39,989 nucleotides of DNA. Origin: an uncultured Bacteroides sp. (GTDB lineage Bacteria; Bacteroidota; Bacteroidia; Bacteroidales; Bacteroidaceae). Positions 18,501 through 26,483 of this stretch are shown one piece after another. Every line of letters begins with the position of its first letter. Position 1 is the stretch's first letter. The DNA is taken from positions 1 through 39,989 of the forward strand of contig CAMTPA010000027.1 of assembly GCA_947074275.1 (NCBI GenBank). The letters run 5' to 3'. The translations under genes were made by a program, and so were the position numbers. The notes beneath the pieces are model-generated. The model saw only the letters and a program-made list of their open reading frames with translations, did not search any database and was not told the DNA's origin.

Positions 18501-20043
18501 TTTGCTTGTAGGGAGCTTGCAAGGCCAAAGTCACTGTTGTGGCATCACCTGCATTATAGTTGATACCAGGCACAGTGTTGGCTGGCTTGTTCTCGGTAGT
18601 GGTCGATGCCTCTACGTTCACTATCAGTTGGTCGGTTACTACGGTTTCGCCTGCTGTAGCCTGTGCCAAAAGTGTGTAAGTGCCTGCCTGTGCAAACGAG
18701 TGGTTGCCCGACAGCGAAGTGCCTGAAATAGATGAGAGAGTAGCATCCTCGCTTTTTACAACTATATCAGCAGTAGCAGATGCTGAAACGATGTATCGTA
18801 TCGGTTCGTTCTGTTTCACCGTAATGTTTTTCTTTGGAGTGTCAAAACGTACATTCAATGCGGAGCTTGGGTAAACACCTACGAAGATGTCGCTACCATC
18901 GGCATTTTTGCTTTGTGCGCTTCCGTTGGCATTGCGTATCACAAAGCTTACTCGTTGCACGTTCTTACCTTCAGGCACGTTGTAGAAAGTTCGTATGCCG
19001 TTTGGCATTTCCAGTTTCCACTTGCTACCACCGAGTGAGGTGAGTTTGTGTTGTTCGACTGGTGTGCTCCAATCGGTAGCCAATTGCCAGTCTTTACCAT
19101 CGATGGTTACTCCTGTGTGAGCATAGAGAGTTTCGGTTATTGCAGCATCTTTCAGCCCTTCATCTCCAGCCGATAAGTCGAACACAAAAGCCAACGCTTC
19201 GGTTTCGGTAGGAAATGCTTTGCTTACGGTACATAGGTTTGGGTAAACGGGGATAAAGATGTCTTCGCTCTGTTTATTATCTGTACCTCGGAATACAAAG
19301 TTCATCTTAAGAACCTCTTCGGTGGACGATGTGCCATAAAACGACTGAATGCCATCGGGGATAGTGAGTTGCCACTTATCGGCACCTATTGGCTGCAACT
19401 TATATTTTGGACTATTGTCTTCCCAATCTGTGCCGTGTTTCCAGTCACCCTCAGCAGTAGTTACTCCTGTGTGTGCATATACATCGCCCGTATATCCTTT
19501 TAAGCTACTTGCATAAGTAGAGTGTGCAGCGTTGAAGGTAATTACAAGAGGTTCGTTGATGGTAAGCTTGGCAGGTTGCACACTCCATAATTGCCCCACC
19601 GAAACGGCTATGTTGCTGCCATCGTAGTTTTTTCCCCACTTATCACCTGCTTCATTTTTAAATACAAACTCTATTTTAGCAATACTTTTGTTGTTGTCGG
19701 TCACTCCATAAAATTGTCGGATACCCTGCGGCATTGTCAGTTTCCATTTGTTGTCGCCAATGCTCACAAGAGGGCACGAAAGTCCATCCTTTGTATATTC
19801 CCATCCACTTACACCCACAATGCCTGTGTGCGCATATACAGTACCTTCAACAAAGCTCAAAGCTCCATTGCCTTGCGATGCATCGTAGATGATGGTGACA
19901 GGATTGTCATTGTCCTCAATCACTTCGGGGATGGTGGTTATCAACTGACGAGGGACTTGCGATAGACCTATGCCTATCCCCCAATAGAAAAGTGTAAGCA
20001 GAAGAATAGAGATTCTTCTCGCGAAGAGTACATTCTTTGTCAT
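15592..20043 (-). CDS. Giant multidomain GH13 alpha-amylase exported by type IX secretion
   Basis: A 1483-residue secreted glycoside hydrolase of the alpha-amylase family, acting on starch/glycogen-type alpha-glucans. Order of domains: signal peptide (about 1-30); three similar modules of about 118 residues with the recurring YAHTGV motif (near residues 69, 187 and 305); an Ig-like segment (about 400-485); a CBM48-like E-set module (VIGDFNDW near 517); the GH13 barrel from about 625. Catalytic motifs are intact: DLVLNHS, GIRYDFTKG with nucleophile D790, VICEHL with acid/base E838, and ESHDEER with H901/D902. After the barrel comes a long beta-rich region, then a T9SS sorting domain (IVIYDANGTLIYKQT... 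GIYVVNSQKIIVY). No SusC/SusD pair adjoins it. Upstream lie a promoter-like word and a LacI-type palindrome. Confidence 0.93.
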   Translation of the reverse strand: MTKNVLFARRISILLLTLFYWGIGIGLSQVPRQLITTIPEVIEDNDNPVTIIYDASQGNGALSFVEGTVYAHTGIVGVSGWEYTKDGLSCPLVSIGDNKWKLTMPQGIRQFYGVTDNNKSIAKIEFVFKNEAGDKWGKNYDGSNIAVSVGQLWSVQPAKLTINEPLVITFNAAHSTYASSLKGYTGDVYAHTGVTTAEGDWKHGTDWEDNSPKYKLQPIGADKWQLTIPDGIQSFYGTSSTEEVLKMNFVFRGTDNKQSEDIFIPVYPNLCTVSKAFPTETEALAFVFDLSAGDEGLKDAAITETLYAHTGVTIDGKDWQLATDWSTPVEQHKLTSLGGSKWKLEMPNGIRTFYNVPEGKNVQRVSFVIRNANGSAQSKNADGSDIFVGVYPSSALNVRFDTPKKNITVKQNEPIRYIVSASATADIVVKSEDATLSSISGTSLSGNHSFAQAGTYTLLAQATAGETVVTDQLIVNVEASTTTENKPANTVPGINYNAGDATTVTLALQAPYKQSAYVIGDFNDWTYAPEYQMKRDNDGETFWITLTGLTSGTEYAYQYVIDGNICIADPYTEKVLDPWNDSYITNDVYPNLKAYPTDANGIVSVFQTGQSEYNWQTTNFTKPQKKDLVIYEIHLRDFTSEGTYKAAQAKLPYLKELGINAIELMPTNEFEGNDSWGYNPSFFFAVDKAYGTKDDFKAFIDECHAQGIAVIIDLVLNHSFGQSPLLHLYQDDKGTPLMHSPWYNVKSNIQNPGLQWGADFNHESFYTRSFVDRVNTHWLTEFKVDGIRYDFTKGFSNTPFEMASDEWANAYDGGRIYNLTRMKGVIDQVSPGTYVICEHLTNYDEEHELGEAGFMMWRNVNHSYCQVAMGHQSESDLSRMYEWTETNGMPENSLVGYMESHDEERMAFGAKTYGTDPIKENNSIRMKQLATSTAFFLTVPGPKMIWQFGELGYDFSINEGGRTGKKPIKWDYYDDADRKYLFDVYSKLLYLKKHYPELFCARGNFNEGYGFKWNVSVDSWSGGRLIRSQAGNKSMVIIGNFTGNEASCYGEFTHTGTWYDIMNGGIIEVNAITQNITVPAHEFRLYLNFDPGYRLIHSSDAATDLSAETNLKIRSGGWDNKTLLSASTTNNSIKSVDMTEAVIEAKNIDGMLQGCNAMTQLQLSHLNFTGNPLTGANPNCLVYVPQGTTNGNQAMTKNVIAASTALTDIVIDDDKPFVISSTFTAGNVSYTRSFAGASKTGGWETICLPFGVTEVNEVAGNIHTNIRPVTLSQTGDFWLKEYTSSEEGVVNFSNVDQLNANTPYLIAFPGKDWGTDYLDNWKVEFKGTSATFDVNQEKKKTSSHYHYIGTYETKTDHATTPTLYMLDTAANSFSKTAGNTLKPFRSYFIDTPVSDGVSGQSLIIGEGNNGTTGFIEFEKESDDFTTILGGKGEIVIQMNNPTPIVIYDANGTLIYKQTSLQREQKIGVPAGIYVVNSQKIIVY

Positions 20044-20081
20044 AATAGTTAGAATATTAAATTGGTTAACGGTTGTTTACA

Positions 20082-20089
20082 CAAATATA
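20082..20089 (-). promoter_or_regulatory. Putative amylase -7 promoter element (TATATTTG)
   Basis: On the minus strand TATATTTG matches TAnnTTTG, 38 bases before the amylase ATG. A TTTTG word lies about 23 bases further upstream and could be a poorly spaced -33 box. Confidence 0.4.
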
Positions 20090-20143
20090 GATAGAATATA
20101 CAACTATTGTGGCAAAATAATAAAATAAAAAACAGACTGTTAA

Positions 20144-20157
20144 TGCAAACGTTTGCA
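20144..20157 (-). promoter_or_regulatory. LacI/GalR-type operator palindrome TGCAAACGTTTGCA
   Basis: A perfect 14-bp palindrome with the central CG and flanking TG/CA of LacI-family operators; it also fits the general cre-like pattern TGnAAnCGnTnnCA. Its centre lies about 107 bases upstream of the amylase ATG and about 60 bases upstream of the promoter-like word at 20082-20089, a position better suited to activation or distal looping than to simple blocking. No lacI-type gene is in the window, so the regulator would be encoded elsewhere. Confidence 0.6.
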
Positions 20158-20193
20158 GAGATAGAGTGCTGTTGATAAGTAAGTTAAATAAGT

Positions 20194-20265
20194 ATATGCA
20201 AAACGTGCATAGCCAATAAATCAGATATAAACAATTGATTTATCAACTATGCACGTTTTGCATAT
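20194..20265 (-). repeat. Long two-part hairpin between sulP and the amylase gene
   Basis: Outer arms 20194-20212 and 20247-20265 are perfect 19-base inverted repeats (ATATGCAAAACGTGCATAG and complement). After a small internal loop an inner stem pairs ATAAATCA at 20216-20223 with TGATTTAT at 20236-20243. It begins 17 bases after the sulP stop and precedes the amylase promoter. It may act as sulP terminator, but no T tract follows (read leftwards, ACTTATTTAACTT). Confidence 0.7.
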
Positions 20266-20282
20266 AAACGGTGAATGAAAAG

Positions 20283-21968
20283 CTATTCTCCCCCCATCAC
20301 CTCTTTTGCTCTATCCAGTGCCACATTTATGTTGGGGCAGATGTTGTCTTTGCCAAGCAAATCGTAGAATCCCGATTTCTCTAATGCGATGTGTACTTGC
20401 TCGTTCACTCCCGATAAAATAATGGTTATCTTTTCGCGTTGCGACATACGGCACATATTGCTCAAGTTGTGAATGCCCGTAGAGTCGATAAACGGAACTT
20501 TACGCATACGGATGACACGAACCTTGGGTCTGTCGCCAAGTTGGGCCATTGTCTCTTCAAACTGGGTGGCTATGCCGAAGAAATAAGGGCCGTTTATCTC
20601 GTACACCTCCACACCTTTGGGCACTGTCAAATGCTCTTCGTGTACCGCTATGTCGAGTTCGGCATTAGGGTCTATCTCGTCGGTTATCACCGAAATCTTG
20701 GTGGTTTCCATCACACGCTTGATAAACAAGATGCAAGCAATAAGCAAACCTACTTCGATAGCGATGGTTAGGTCGAAAATAATGGTAAGAAAAAAGGTGA
20801 TGAGCAGCACTGTCACATCCGATTTCGGATTTTTCATCAAAGCCTTGAAAGTGCGCCATCCACTCATATTATACGATACAATTACCAACACACCTGCCAA
20901 GCAAGCCATTGGAATGTATTGAGCCAAAGGCATCAAGAATAGTAATATAAGCAATAAAACGACAGCGTGAATGATACCTGCGACAGGTGTTTTTCCACCG
21001 TTGTTGATGTTGGTCATTGTGCGGGCAATGGCTCCCGTTGCAGGAATACCGCCAAACAGAGGTGTCACCATATTGGCAATGCCCTGCGCCACCAGTTCGG
21101 TGTTCGAGTCGTGACGGTCGTTTATCACACCATCGGCCACAGCAGCCGATAGCAACGATTCGATAGCACCTAATACCGCTATGGTGAGAGCCACAGGAAG
21201 CAAGTTTTGTATCGCTACCCAGTCTATCACTGGCAAAGCCGCTTCGGGTAGTTCGGCTTTGATAGTGAAACGGTCGCCAATGGTGTCGATGCAGTCTACT
21301 CCCATATAAGTCTTCAGTAGATAGACACCCACCGTTACCAAGATGATAGCCACCAACGAGCCGGGAATCTTTTTCGAGAATTTGGGTGTGAAGGCGATGA
21401 TTAAGATGCTCACGATGCTCACAAACGTATTCCAGAGGTTGATGGTGTGGAAGTTTTCAAAATAGAGAATCCATTTGCCAATAAAGTCGCCCGGCACTTT
21501 TTCGCCTCCAAAACTCAGTCCAAATATATCGGCAATTTGCGTGGTGAAGATGGTGACTGCTATACCGCTGGTGAACCCCACGATAATGGGATAGGGAATG
21601 AACTTGATGACTGCGCCCAGCTTGAATATTCCCAGCAATATAAGTATCACACCTGCCATTAGGGTAGCTATGATAAGTCCCGTTTCGCCATACTGCTGAA
21701 TCACCCCGTAGACGATGACGATAAATGCTCCCGTAGGTCCACCAATCTGTACCTTGCTTCCTCCGAGGCAAGAGATGATGAATCCCGCGATGATAGCGGT
21801 GATGATACCCTTTTCGGGCGATACTCCCGAAGCGATACCGAAAGCAATGGCAAGGGGCAAAGCCACGATACCCACAATGACACCCGCCATAAGATCGGAC
21901 ATAAAAGTGGCTTTCGAATAGTTTTTCAAACACGAAACCAGTTTTGGTTTAAATTCAAATGCTTTCAT
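20283..21968 (-). CDS. SulP family anion transporter with STAS domain
   Basis: A 561-residue inner-membrane transporter of the SLC26/SulP family, moving sulfate, bicarbonate or another small anion. The N-terminus contains the family-typical DLMAGVIVGIVALPLAIAFG (residues about 25-44), followed by GVSPEKGIITAIIAGFI and about ten to fourteen membrane segments. The cytoplasmic STAS domain occupies about residues 445-555, with the anti-sigma-antagonist-like core RKVPFIDSTGIHNLSNM. Substrate cannot be read from the sequence; no carbonic anhydrase or sulfate-assimilation gene is adjacent. It is divergent from rubrerythrin. The ATG at 21968 is preceded by a promoter-like word about 100 bases upstream. 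Confidence 0.94.
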   Translation of the reverse strand: MKAFEFKPKLVSCLKNYSKATFMSDLMAGVIVGIVALPLAIAFGIASGVSPEKGIITAIIAGFIISCLGGSKVQIGGPTGAFIVIVYGVIQQYGETGLIIATLMAGVILILLGIFKLGAVIKFIPYPIIVGFTSGIAVTIFTTQIADIFGLSFGGEKVPGDFIGKWILYFENFHTINLWNTFVSIVSILIIAFTPKFSKKIPGSLVAIILVTVGVYLLKTYMGVDCIDTIGDRFTIKAELPEAALPVIDWVAIQNLLPVALTIAVLGAIESLLSAAVADGVINDRHDSNTELVAQGIANMVTPLFGGIPATGAIARTMTNINNGGKTPVAGIIHAVVLLLILLFLMPLAQYIPMACLAGVLVIVSYNMSGWRTFKALMKNPKSDVTVLLITFFLTIIFDLTIAIEVGLLIACILFIKRVMETTKISVITDEIDPNAELDIAVHEEHLTVPKGVEVYEINGPYFFGIATQFEETMAQLGDRPKVRVIRMRKVPFIDSTGIHNLSNMCRMSQREKITIILSGVNEQVHIALEKSGFYDLLGKDNICPNINVALDRAKEVMGGE

Positions 21969-22070
21969 AACTGTGATGTGTTCTTAGTGCCATGCAACTA
22001 TCGCTGCACAGACAAGATGGATAATATATGTTTATTGTTCTTTTTTTGCGATAGGTTAAGAAAAGTGCTG

Positions 22071-22078
22071 CAAAATTA
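22071..22078 (-). promoter_or_regulatory. Putative sulP -7 promoter element (TAATTTTG)
   Basis: TAATTTTG on the minus strand matches TAnnTTTG, about 103 bases upstream of the sulP ATG. A motif match only. Confidence 0.35.
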
Positions 22079-22232
22079 CACATAATAACAATGTGCAACG
22101 TGTTTTTACACTTCTTTTTTTATTGAAATCTATGATATTGTCAATCCTTTTTCTATTTGTGTGCATACAGAGGTTTTCTTTTGCAGTTTGTAATCTTTGC
22201 ACGCTCGTCTTTCGGGCTATGCACATTTAGTT

Positions 22233-22298
22233 TAGTTTCACCGCCTTGAAAAAAAAGTTTCTCGCTCTTGAAACAAAAGTTTCAAGGCGTTGGAACTA
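22233..22298 (+). repeat. Imperfect 19-bp inverted repeat with nested GTTTC/GAAAC words
   Basis: Arm TAGTTTCACCGCCTTGAAA at 22233-22251 pairs with 22280-22298 with two mismatches. The loop itself contains AAGTTTC and CTTGAAAC, so alternative hairpins can form (for example GAAAC at 22270-22274 with GTTTC at 22279-22283). No T tract follows. It lies about 130 bases before the rubrerythrin gene and 70 bases upstream of its promoter-like word, so it is probably DNA-level rather than leader RNA. Confidence 0.55.
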
Positions 22299-22368
22299 AA
22301 TCAACTGTTAGTTAACACATTTCACCAAAAATAAGATAGAAATAATTAGGTTTTGAAACCAAAATCAT

Positions 22369-22376
22369 TAATTTTG
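22369..22376 (+). promoter_or_regulatory. Putative rubrerythrin -7 promoter element (TAATTTTG)
   Basis: TAATTTTG matches TAnnTTTG, 51 bases upstream of the rubrerythrin ATG on the plus strand. A TTTTG word lies 13 bases further upstream, closer than the usual -33 spacing. Confidence 0.4.
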
Positions 22377-22427
22377 TGTTGTTAGTATCTATCGTGATTA
22401 AAATAACTAATTAAATTCTATTGGAAT

Positions 22428-23003
22428 ATGAAAAGTGTAAAAGGTACCGAAACCGAAAAAAATCTGCTTAAATCATTCGCAGGCGAATCTCAAGCTCGTA
22501 TGAGATATACTTATTATGCAAGTGTGGCAAAAAAAGAGGGTTATGAGCAGATTGCTGCTATATTTACCGAAACTGCCGATCAGGAAAAAGAACACGCCAA
22601 ACGTATGTTCAAGTTTTTAGAAGGTGGTGAAGTGGAAATCACAGCATCTTATCCTGCTGGTGTCATTCGCACTACTTTGGAAAACTTGCAAGAGGCTGCT
22701 GCCGGCGAATATGAAGAGTGGGACCAACTGTATCCTTATTTTGCTGAAGTGGCCGAGAAAGAAGGTTTCCCTGCAATCGCTGCTATGTATCGTCACATCT
22801 GTGTGGCCGAAAAGGGTCACGAAGAACGTTATCGCGCATTTATCAACAACATCGAAAGTGCGGCTGTTTTTGCACGCGAAGGAGAGGTGATATGGCAATG
22901 TCGCAACTGTGGTTACATCACCACCGGAAACAATGCACCCGAAATCTGCCCTGCTTGTTTGCATCCTCAAGCATACTTTGAAATCAAGAAAGAAAACTAT
23001 TAA
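22428..23003 (+). CDS. rbr: Rubrerythrin
   Basis: A 191-residue cytoplasmic non-haem iron protein that reduces hydrogen peroxide in anaerobes. The N-terminal ferritin-like four-helix domain (about residues 1-145) has diiron motifs: E in FAGESQARMRY, the ExxH-type pair in DQEKEHAKRMF, and EKGHEERY in the fourth helix. The C-terminal rubredoxin-like domain has the [Fe(SCys)4] ligands C158/C161 (CRNCG) and C174/C177 (CPAC). Order and size are canonical. The gene is a single transcription unit, with a promoter-like word upstream and a terminator directly downstream. It points to an anaerobic or microaerobic lifestyle. Confidence 0.96.
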   Translation: MKSVKGTETEKNLLKSFAGESQARMRYTYYASVAKKEGYEQIAAIFTETADQEKEHAKRMFKFLEGGEVEITASYPAGVIRTTLENLQEAAAGEYEEWDQLYPYFAEVAEKEGFPAIAAMYRHICVAEKGHEERYRAFINNIESAAVFAREGEVIWQCRNCGYITTGNNAPEICPACLHPQAYFEIKKENY

Positions 23004-23029
23004 TACAAAGACTTTCACAGTTTTTTCGG

Positions 23030-23067
23030 AGGAGTGTAATAGAGTGTTATCACACTCCTTCTTTTTT
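23030..23067 (+). terminator. Intrinsic terminator after rubrerythrin
   Basis: AGGAGTGT at 23030-23037 pairs with ACACTCCT at 23052-23059 and is followed by TCTTTTTT. It begins 27 bases after the rubrerythrin stop. Confidence 0.75.
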
Positions 23068-23196
23068 GCATAGAATACCCTTTGTTAACACACCGAAACA
23101 ATATATACCCCTTGATATAACATATCTATACCCTTAGTTAACCAATCAATCTATTAACATTATCAATCCTTGTACACCTGTTTGGCCTAACAGCTT

Positions 23197-23204
23197 TATT
23201 TTTG
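23197..23204 (+). promoter_or_regulatory. Putative PUL promoter -7 element (TATTTTTG)
   Basis: TATTTTTG fits TAnnTTTG, about 81 bases upstream of the susC ATG at 23285, and is the best promoter candidate for the polysaccharide locus. No convincing -33 box or regulator site was recognised. Confidence 0.4.
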
Positions 23205-23284
23205 TAATGATTCAAATAGACGACAATTGACTATCAATTTCGACAGTGAAATCAACAAATAAATTAACCATTAAACAGTGTACC

Positions 23285-26200
23285 ATGAGAAAAACATTGC
23301 TTAGCAATTGCGCACATATACATTTATATGTAGTCGCATTGACAATTTCTCTTCTATTCCCTTTTGGGGAATCTCTTTGGGCTAACCCAACTCAGGCAAA
23401 ACAACTATCGGGTGTAGTGACATCCGCTACCGATGGAGAACCTCTGATTGGTGTGAGTGTTCTTGTTAAAAGCAACAACACAGGAACAGTGACCGACTTA
23501 GACGGTCGTTATTCTATCCAAGTAGAAAATGGACAAACCATTATCTTTTCTTACATTGGTTTTACAACACAAGAAATTAACTACACAGGTCAGCCTACGC
23601 TGAATGTAACTCTTTCGGAAGACTCAAGAACACTCGATGAAGTAGTGGTAGTGGGTTATGGAGTGCAAAAGAAAAAACTTGTGACTGGCGCAACCGTACA
23701 GGTGAAGGGTGACAACATTGCCAAGATGAACACCAGCTCGCCACTACTTGCTATGCAAGGACAAACTCCGGGTGTGAACATCGCCTCTACATCGGGTCAG
23801 CCCGGTTCGGATATGAAAGTAACGATTCGCGGTCTGGGCACAGTGGGCAACTCGCAACCACTCTACTTGATAGACGGTATCGGTGGCGACATCTCTACCT
23901 TGAACCCTGCCGATATTGAATCGATTGACGTATTGAAAGATGCTGCTTCGGCTGCTATTTACGGTGCTCAAGCTGCAAATGGCGTAGTGCTTATCACCAC
24001 CAAATCGGGTAAAGAAGGCAAAGCGATGGTGACTTTCGACGGTTATTTCGGTATTCAACGCAAAGCGCACAGCGTAGATATGCTCAATGCCAATGAGTAT
24101 ATGACAATAATGAATGAACAATCGCTCAATTCGGGCAGTGGCATCATCGACTGGAACTCGCTCAACAGCATTTGGCGCACCAATGCAGCCGGACAACGTG
24201 AGGTTATTAACACCGATTGGGTGAACACAATGCTAAAAGAGAATGCACAAACTCAAAGTTACAGCTTGGGTGTGACTGGTGGGTCGGCTACATCTACTTA
24301 TGCAATCTCTTTGGGTTACTTCTCGCAAGAAGGTATTGTGGGTGGTAAAGATGCTTCGAACTACGAACGCTACAATGCACGTGTCAACACAGAGCATAAG
24401 TTGTTCAACAACTTTCTGACCATTGGTGAACACGCCAGCTTTATCTACAAAAAGAATAAAGGAATAAATGTAGGAAATCAGTACAACAATACGCTTCGCG
24501 CTGCATTCGGAACATCTCCATTGGCTCCTATTTACAGTGACAACAACAAGTACGATTCTCCTTACAACGATACGTCTAACTCGGATTGGTATCCTGCCGA
24601 TGGAAACCCTTACGGTATGATGATGACCAACACGAACAACGAAACAAAAAATCGCACCTTCTCGGGTGATATTTATGCACAAATCGAACCCATCAAAAAC
24701 TTGAAGATTCGCACGGTATTTGGTATGGTTTACAACTCTTCGGAATATCGCAGTTATACTCCGATGTATCAATTCTCTATCTACGACTTCAATAACACTC
24801 GTACCAGCGTTACTCAAAATATGGGAAACAGCACTACTTGGACTTGGACTAACACCGCTTCGTATGACTTGCAAGCGGGCGATAACAACTTTAACTTCTT
24901 GCTTGGTGTAGAGTCATCATCATTCAGTGGCTCTTATGTACAAGTGCAAGGAGGTGGTTTAAAAGAAGGTTTTGAAAACTGGGCACACGCTTGGATTGAC
25001 AACACCACAAGCACGGGCAATGACAATGGGCTTTACGGGCAAGGCAAACCTTACGATGTGACACGCACCATTTCTTACTTCGGTCGTGTGGGATGGAACT
25101 ACAAAGAACGCTATATGGCTACTGCTACAATGCGTATTGACGGTTCTTCTCGTTTTGCTTCGGGACACCGATTTGGCTATTTCCCATCAATATCTGCTGG
25201 TTGGGTGCTTACCAACGAAGCTTTCTTGGAAGATGCAAACTGGGTAGACTTCTTGAAAATCCGCGCAAGTTGGGGACAAGTAGGTAATCAAAACATTGAC
25301 AACTTCCAATATCTTTCTCCTATCCAAATTGTAAATGCCGATTATATCTTCGGAACACAATTAGGTGCTGTTCCACAATCGAACTACTGGGGTGCATATC
25401 CTAATCGCTTGGGAAATGAAAAATTGAAATGGGAGACTTCAGAACAAACAAACATCGGTATCGATGCACGATTTATCGATAGTCGTTTGGGTGTGAACTT
25501 TGACTTCTACATAAAAAAGACAAAAGACTGGCTGGTACAGGCTCCTATTCTTGCAACAGCAGGTGCAGGTGCTCCTTATATCAATGGTGGCGACGTGAAG
25601 AATACAGGTGTAGAACTTGCTCTTGACTGGAACGACCGTATAGGAAAATTCCAATACAACATTGGCGTGAACGGTGCATACAATAAAAATAAAGTAGGCA
25701 ACATCCCAACAGAAGGTGGTATAATTCACGGTGGAACAAACGAACTTTACAACAATGCTCCTGAATTTTATCGCGCTTCAAACGGTCAGCCTATCGGTTA
25801 TTTCTGGGGTTACAAAACAGTAGGTGTATTCCAAAACGAAGCACAAATAGCTGAATATCAAAACAAAAAATATGGTATTCTTCAAAGTAACCCACAACCT
25901 GGTGATGTGATTTTTGCAGATGTAAACGGTGATGGTGTGATTAATGATGATGACAAAGTGAACTTGGGTAATGGTATGCCTAAATTTACCTTTGGTTTCA
26001 ATCTTGGTTTCAGCTACAAAGGACTCGACTTCTCATTGACAGCATCGGGTGCTGCTGGCAACAAAATTGTACAATCGTATCGCAATCAATCGGATATGCA
26101 CGCCAACTATACTACTGAGATTTTGGAACGCTGGACAGGTGAAGGCACTTCAAATCGAATTCCCCGCGTGACTGAAAACAACATCAACTGGATGTTTTCC

Positions 26201-26458
26201 GACCTCTATATTCACAAAGGCGACTACCTGAGATTGAATAACTTGACTATCGGATATGATTTTGCAAAGCTTTTCACTTGCAAATATGTAAACCAAGTAA
26301 GAGTATATGCTCAAATCCAAAACTTGTACACCTTTACTAAATACAACGGTATGGATCCAGAAATTGGTTTTGGCGACCAAAGTTGGGTGTCGGGCATCGA
26401 CTATGGATATTATCCACGTCCACGTACCTTCTTGTTTGGTGTAAATCTTAAGTTCTAA
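23285..26458 (+). CDS. susC: SusC-like TonB-dependent outer-membrane transporter
   Basis: I choose the ATG at 23285 (1057 residues) because the longer frame begins with GTG at 23246 and the inner start gives a good signal peptide (MRKTLLSNCAHIHLYVVALT... SLWA). Next comes a carboxypeptidase-D-like domain (QLSGVVTSATDGEPLIGVSV, TVTDLDGRYSI), the SusC hallmark DEVVVVGYGVQKK, a plug domain (VTIRGLGTVGNSQPLYLIDG, DVLKDAASAAIYGAQAANGV) and a long barrel ending in RPRTFLFGVNLKF. It imports oligosaccharides across the outer membrane, energised by TonB, with SusD as lid. It is the first gene of the locus; susD follows after 25 bases. Confidence 0.96.
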   Translation: MRKTLLSNCAHIHLYVVALTISLLFPFGESLWANPTQAKQLSGVVTSATDGEPLIGVSVLVKSNNTGTVTDLDGRYSIQVENGQTIIFSYIGFTTQEINYTGQPTLNVTLSEDSRTLDEVVVVGYGVQKKKLVTGATVQVKGDNIAKMNTSSPLLAMQGQTPGVNIASTSGQPGSDMKVTIRGLGTVGNSQPLYLIDGIGGDISTLNPADIESIDVLKDAASAAIYGAQAANGVVLITTKSGKEGKAMVTFDGYFGIQRKAHSVDMLNANEYMTIMNEQSLNSGSGIIDWNSLNSIWRTNAAGQREVINTDWVNTMLKENAQTQSYSLGVTGGSATSTYAISLGYFSQEGIVGGKDASNYERYNARVNTEHKLFNNFLTIGEHASFIYKKNKGINVGNQYNNTLRAAFGTSPLAPIYSDNNKYDSPYNDTSNSDWYPADGNPYGMMMTNTNNETKNRTFSGDIYAQIEPIKNLKIRTVFGMVYNSSEYRSYTPMYQFSIYDFNNTRTSVTQNMGNSTTWTWTNTASYDLQAGDNNFNFLLGVESSSFSGSYVQVQGGGLKEGFENWAHAWIDNTTSTGNDNGLYGQGKPYDVTRTISYFGRVGWNYKERYMATATMRIDGSSRFASGHRFGYFPSISAGWVLTNEAFLEDANWVDFLKIRASWGQVGNQNIDNFQYLSPIQIVNADYIFGTQLGAVPQSNYWGAYPNRLGNEKLKWETSEQTNIGIDARFIDSRLGVNFDFYIKKTKDWLVQAPILATAGAGAPYINGGDVKNTGVELALDWNDRIGKFQYNIGVNGAYNKNKVGNIPTEGGIIHGGTNELYNNAPEFYRASNGQPIGYFWGYKTVGVFQNEAQIAEYQNKKYGILQSNPQPGDVIFADVNGDGVINDDDKVNLGNGMPKFTFGFNLGFSYKGLDFSLTASGAAGNKIVQSYRNQSDMHANYTTEILERWTGEGTSNRIPRVTENNINWMFSDLYIHKGDYLRLNNLTIGYDFAKLFTCKYVNQVRVYAQIQNLYTFTKYNGMDPEIGFGDQSWVSGIDYGYYPRPRTFLFGVNLKF

Positions 26459-26483
26459 TTCGTTTAAAGACAATCTTTGTATT

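Larger units (their letters stand above)
21969..22427. other. 459-base divergent intergenic region (sulP / rubrerythrin)
   Basis: No gene was found. The region contains promoter-like words for both divergent genes and, in the middle, an imperfect long inverted repeat with internal GTTTC/GAAAC repeats (annotated separately). The rest is AT-rich sequence without recognisable features. Confidence 0.6.

Noticed and set aside
23246..23284. GTG start for susC
   Set aside because: The extra 13 residues would precede a complete signal peptide starting with ATG at 23285.
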